A DNA stretch of 13,569 nt from contig JALHLM010000108.1 in the NCBI GenBank assembly GCA_022844585.1, forward strand, positions 1 through 13,569, read 5' to 3'. Source of the DNA: Pirellulales bacterium (lineage in GTDB: Bacteria; Planctomycetota; Planctomycetia; Pirellulales; JALHLM01). The position numbers and the translations under genes were made by a program. The notes under the pieces were generated by a model. It had not been told where the DNA came from. It did not search any database and was given only the letters and a program-made list of their open reading frames with translations. Of this stretch, positions 12,726 through 13,569 are shown one piece after another. Each line of letters opens with the position of its first letter. Position 1 is the first letter of the stretch.

Positions 12726-13569
12726 TCAGTCAATCTCCAGGTCCGGTCTCTGCTGTTCGAGGTCGTAGACCCCCTTTAGACTTGGGAGATACAGCTTCTT
12801 GAGTTGCTTCATTTCGCCGAAATGCCGGAGTGCGTCTTCGGTCATCTTAAAGTGCTCTCGCAAATCGATCTCCTCAAGTGTCTTGGATTGTGATATCGCC
12901 TTGACGCCGGCGTTGGTCACGATGCCCATTCGGCCTCGTTCGCTATAATAAGGACTTCCTGCGGACGCATCTAGGAATCGCAGACGCGGCGCATTTGCCA
13001 ACGCGACCATTGAGCGGTCATTAAAGTTGGTTCCGTGGATATACAAGCGCTCAAGCGACGACATTTGTGCCAGTAATGCAATCCCTTTGTCGGTGATCAA
13101 CGTGTCGGAAACATCCAGCGTCTTGATCGAACGCGAGCGGGCGATTGCCTCGCAACCGAAATCAGTCACCGACGAACTGCTTAGGTTCAGGTAGTCGAGT
13201 CTGTCCAATCGTTCGACATCGGCCAGCACTGCGTCCGGCAATTCGAGCTTGCTCAAGTAAAGTGATTCGATTCCCTTGAACGTCGGAAAAAGCCGCAACT
13301 GATCCAAATCACGCATGGAGACACGTGGGGCGTGCGGGACGGTTGTTCCGCAATAGTTGGTGCCGGCGGATAGATCCAGCAATTTGAGCTTTCGAAGCCG
13401 CGCCAACGGTCCCAAAGCTCGTGCAGAAATCCTCGTGCCGCTCAAGTTCAGCGACTCAACGGACTGCATGTTGGCAAGGTGTTCGAGCGCGCCACTGCTG
13501 ATACAAGTGCCTTCAAGTGATAGCTCTCGCGGATGAGCCAATCGTGCGAGATCGGCCACGCCGCTGTCG
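12726..13569 (-). CDS. Leucine-rich-repeat protein, 5' end cut by window edge
   Basis: The frame is open to the right edge, so the N-terminus is missing; 280 residues are visible. Nearly all of it is LRR of the ribonuclease-inhibitor-like bacterial kind, unit about 24 residues with pattern L..L.L..T.I...GL..LA. Clear units include LSLEGTCISSGALEHLA, LNLSGTRISARALGPLA, LNLSSSSVTDFGCEAIA, LDVSDTLITDKGIALLA and LYIHGTNFNDRSMVALA. Two longer insertions interrupt the array, around LSAGTNYCG and SAGSPYYSERG. The C-terminus (GVYDLEQQRPDLEID) caps the solenoid. Such proteins usually bind other proteins; no enzyme domain is visible here. A GTG at 13559 lies inside the repeat pattern and is not the true start. 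It is followed 34 bp later by the secreted protein gene. GC is lower than in the rest of the window. Confidence 0.88.
   Translation of the reverse strand, partial: DSGVADLARLAHPRELSLEGTCISSGALEHLANMQSVESLNLSGTRISARALGPLARLRKLKLLDLSAGTNYCGTTVPHAPRVSMRDLDQLRLFPTFKGIESLYLSKLELPDAVLADVERLDRLDYLNLSSSSVTDFGCEAIARSRSIKTLDVSDTLITDKGIALLAQMSSLERLYIHGTNFNDRSMVALANAPRLRFLDASAGSPYYSERGRMGIVTNAGVKAISQSKTLEEIDLREHFKMTEDALRHFGEMKQLKKLYLPSLKGVYDLEQQRPDLEID

Overview
The window looks like a chromosomal segment of a GC-rich planctomycete. This is inferred from the combination of genes, because there is no marker gene. The pointers are a beta-RFAP synthase (bacterial tetrahydromethanopterin pathway), a Ser/Thr kinase with the N-terminal helical module common in planctomycete kinases, a Tat-exported GHL6-like glycosidase, a leucine-rich-repeat protein, and weak or alternative (TTG/GTG) starts.

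Left part, minus strand (1-4724): a chemosensory operon read right to left. It runs from cheA, a hybrid kinase with two CheW-like domains and a C-terminal receiver, to a single-domain cheW, to a methyl-accepting receptor cut by the left edge. The receptor senses through a large periplasmic Cache-type domain, CheW couples it to CheA, and CheA phosphotransfer may end in its own receiver. No cheY, cheR or cheB is visible. The 400-bp leader of cheA (4725-5124) has no convincing gene but carries a perfect 15-nt palindrome at 5014-5028.

Middle (5125-9824): an HSD10-like short-chain dehydrogenase (minus) is divergent from a Tat-exported glycoside-hydrolase-like protein (plus). A membrane-anchored Ser/Thr kinase follows (plus). 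It runs tail to tail into an exported or membrane-anchored MsrA (minus, 9832-10512) with only 7 bp between the stop codons.

Right part (10513-13569): msrA is divergent from a beta-RFAP synthase, which is coupled to a small DUF202 membrane protein. These meet, 16 bp apart, a minus-strand pair made of an LRR protein (cut by the right edge) and a small secreted protein of unknown function. The LRR region has visibly lower GC than the rest.

I did not find rRNA, tRNA, CRISPR, insertion sequences or a convincing intrinsic terminator. Most genes belong to known families. The less ordinary items are the CheA architecture, the palindromes in the cheA leader, the CCAG variant in the dehydrogenase, and start codons that are settled by Shine-Dalgarno sites rather than by ORF length.
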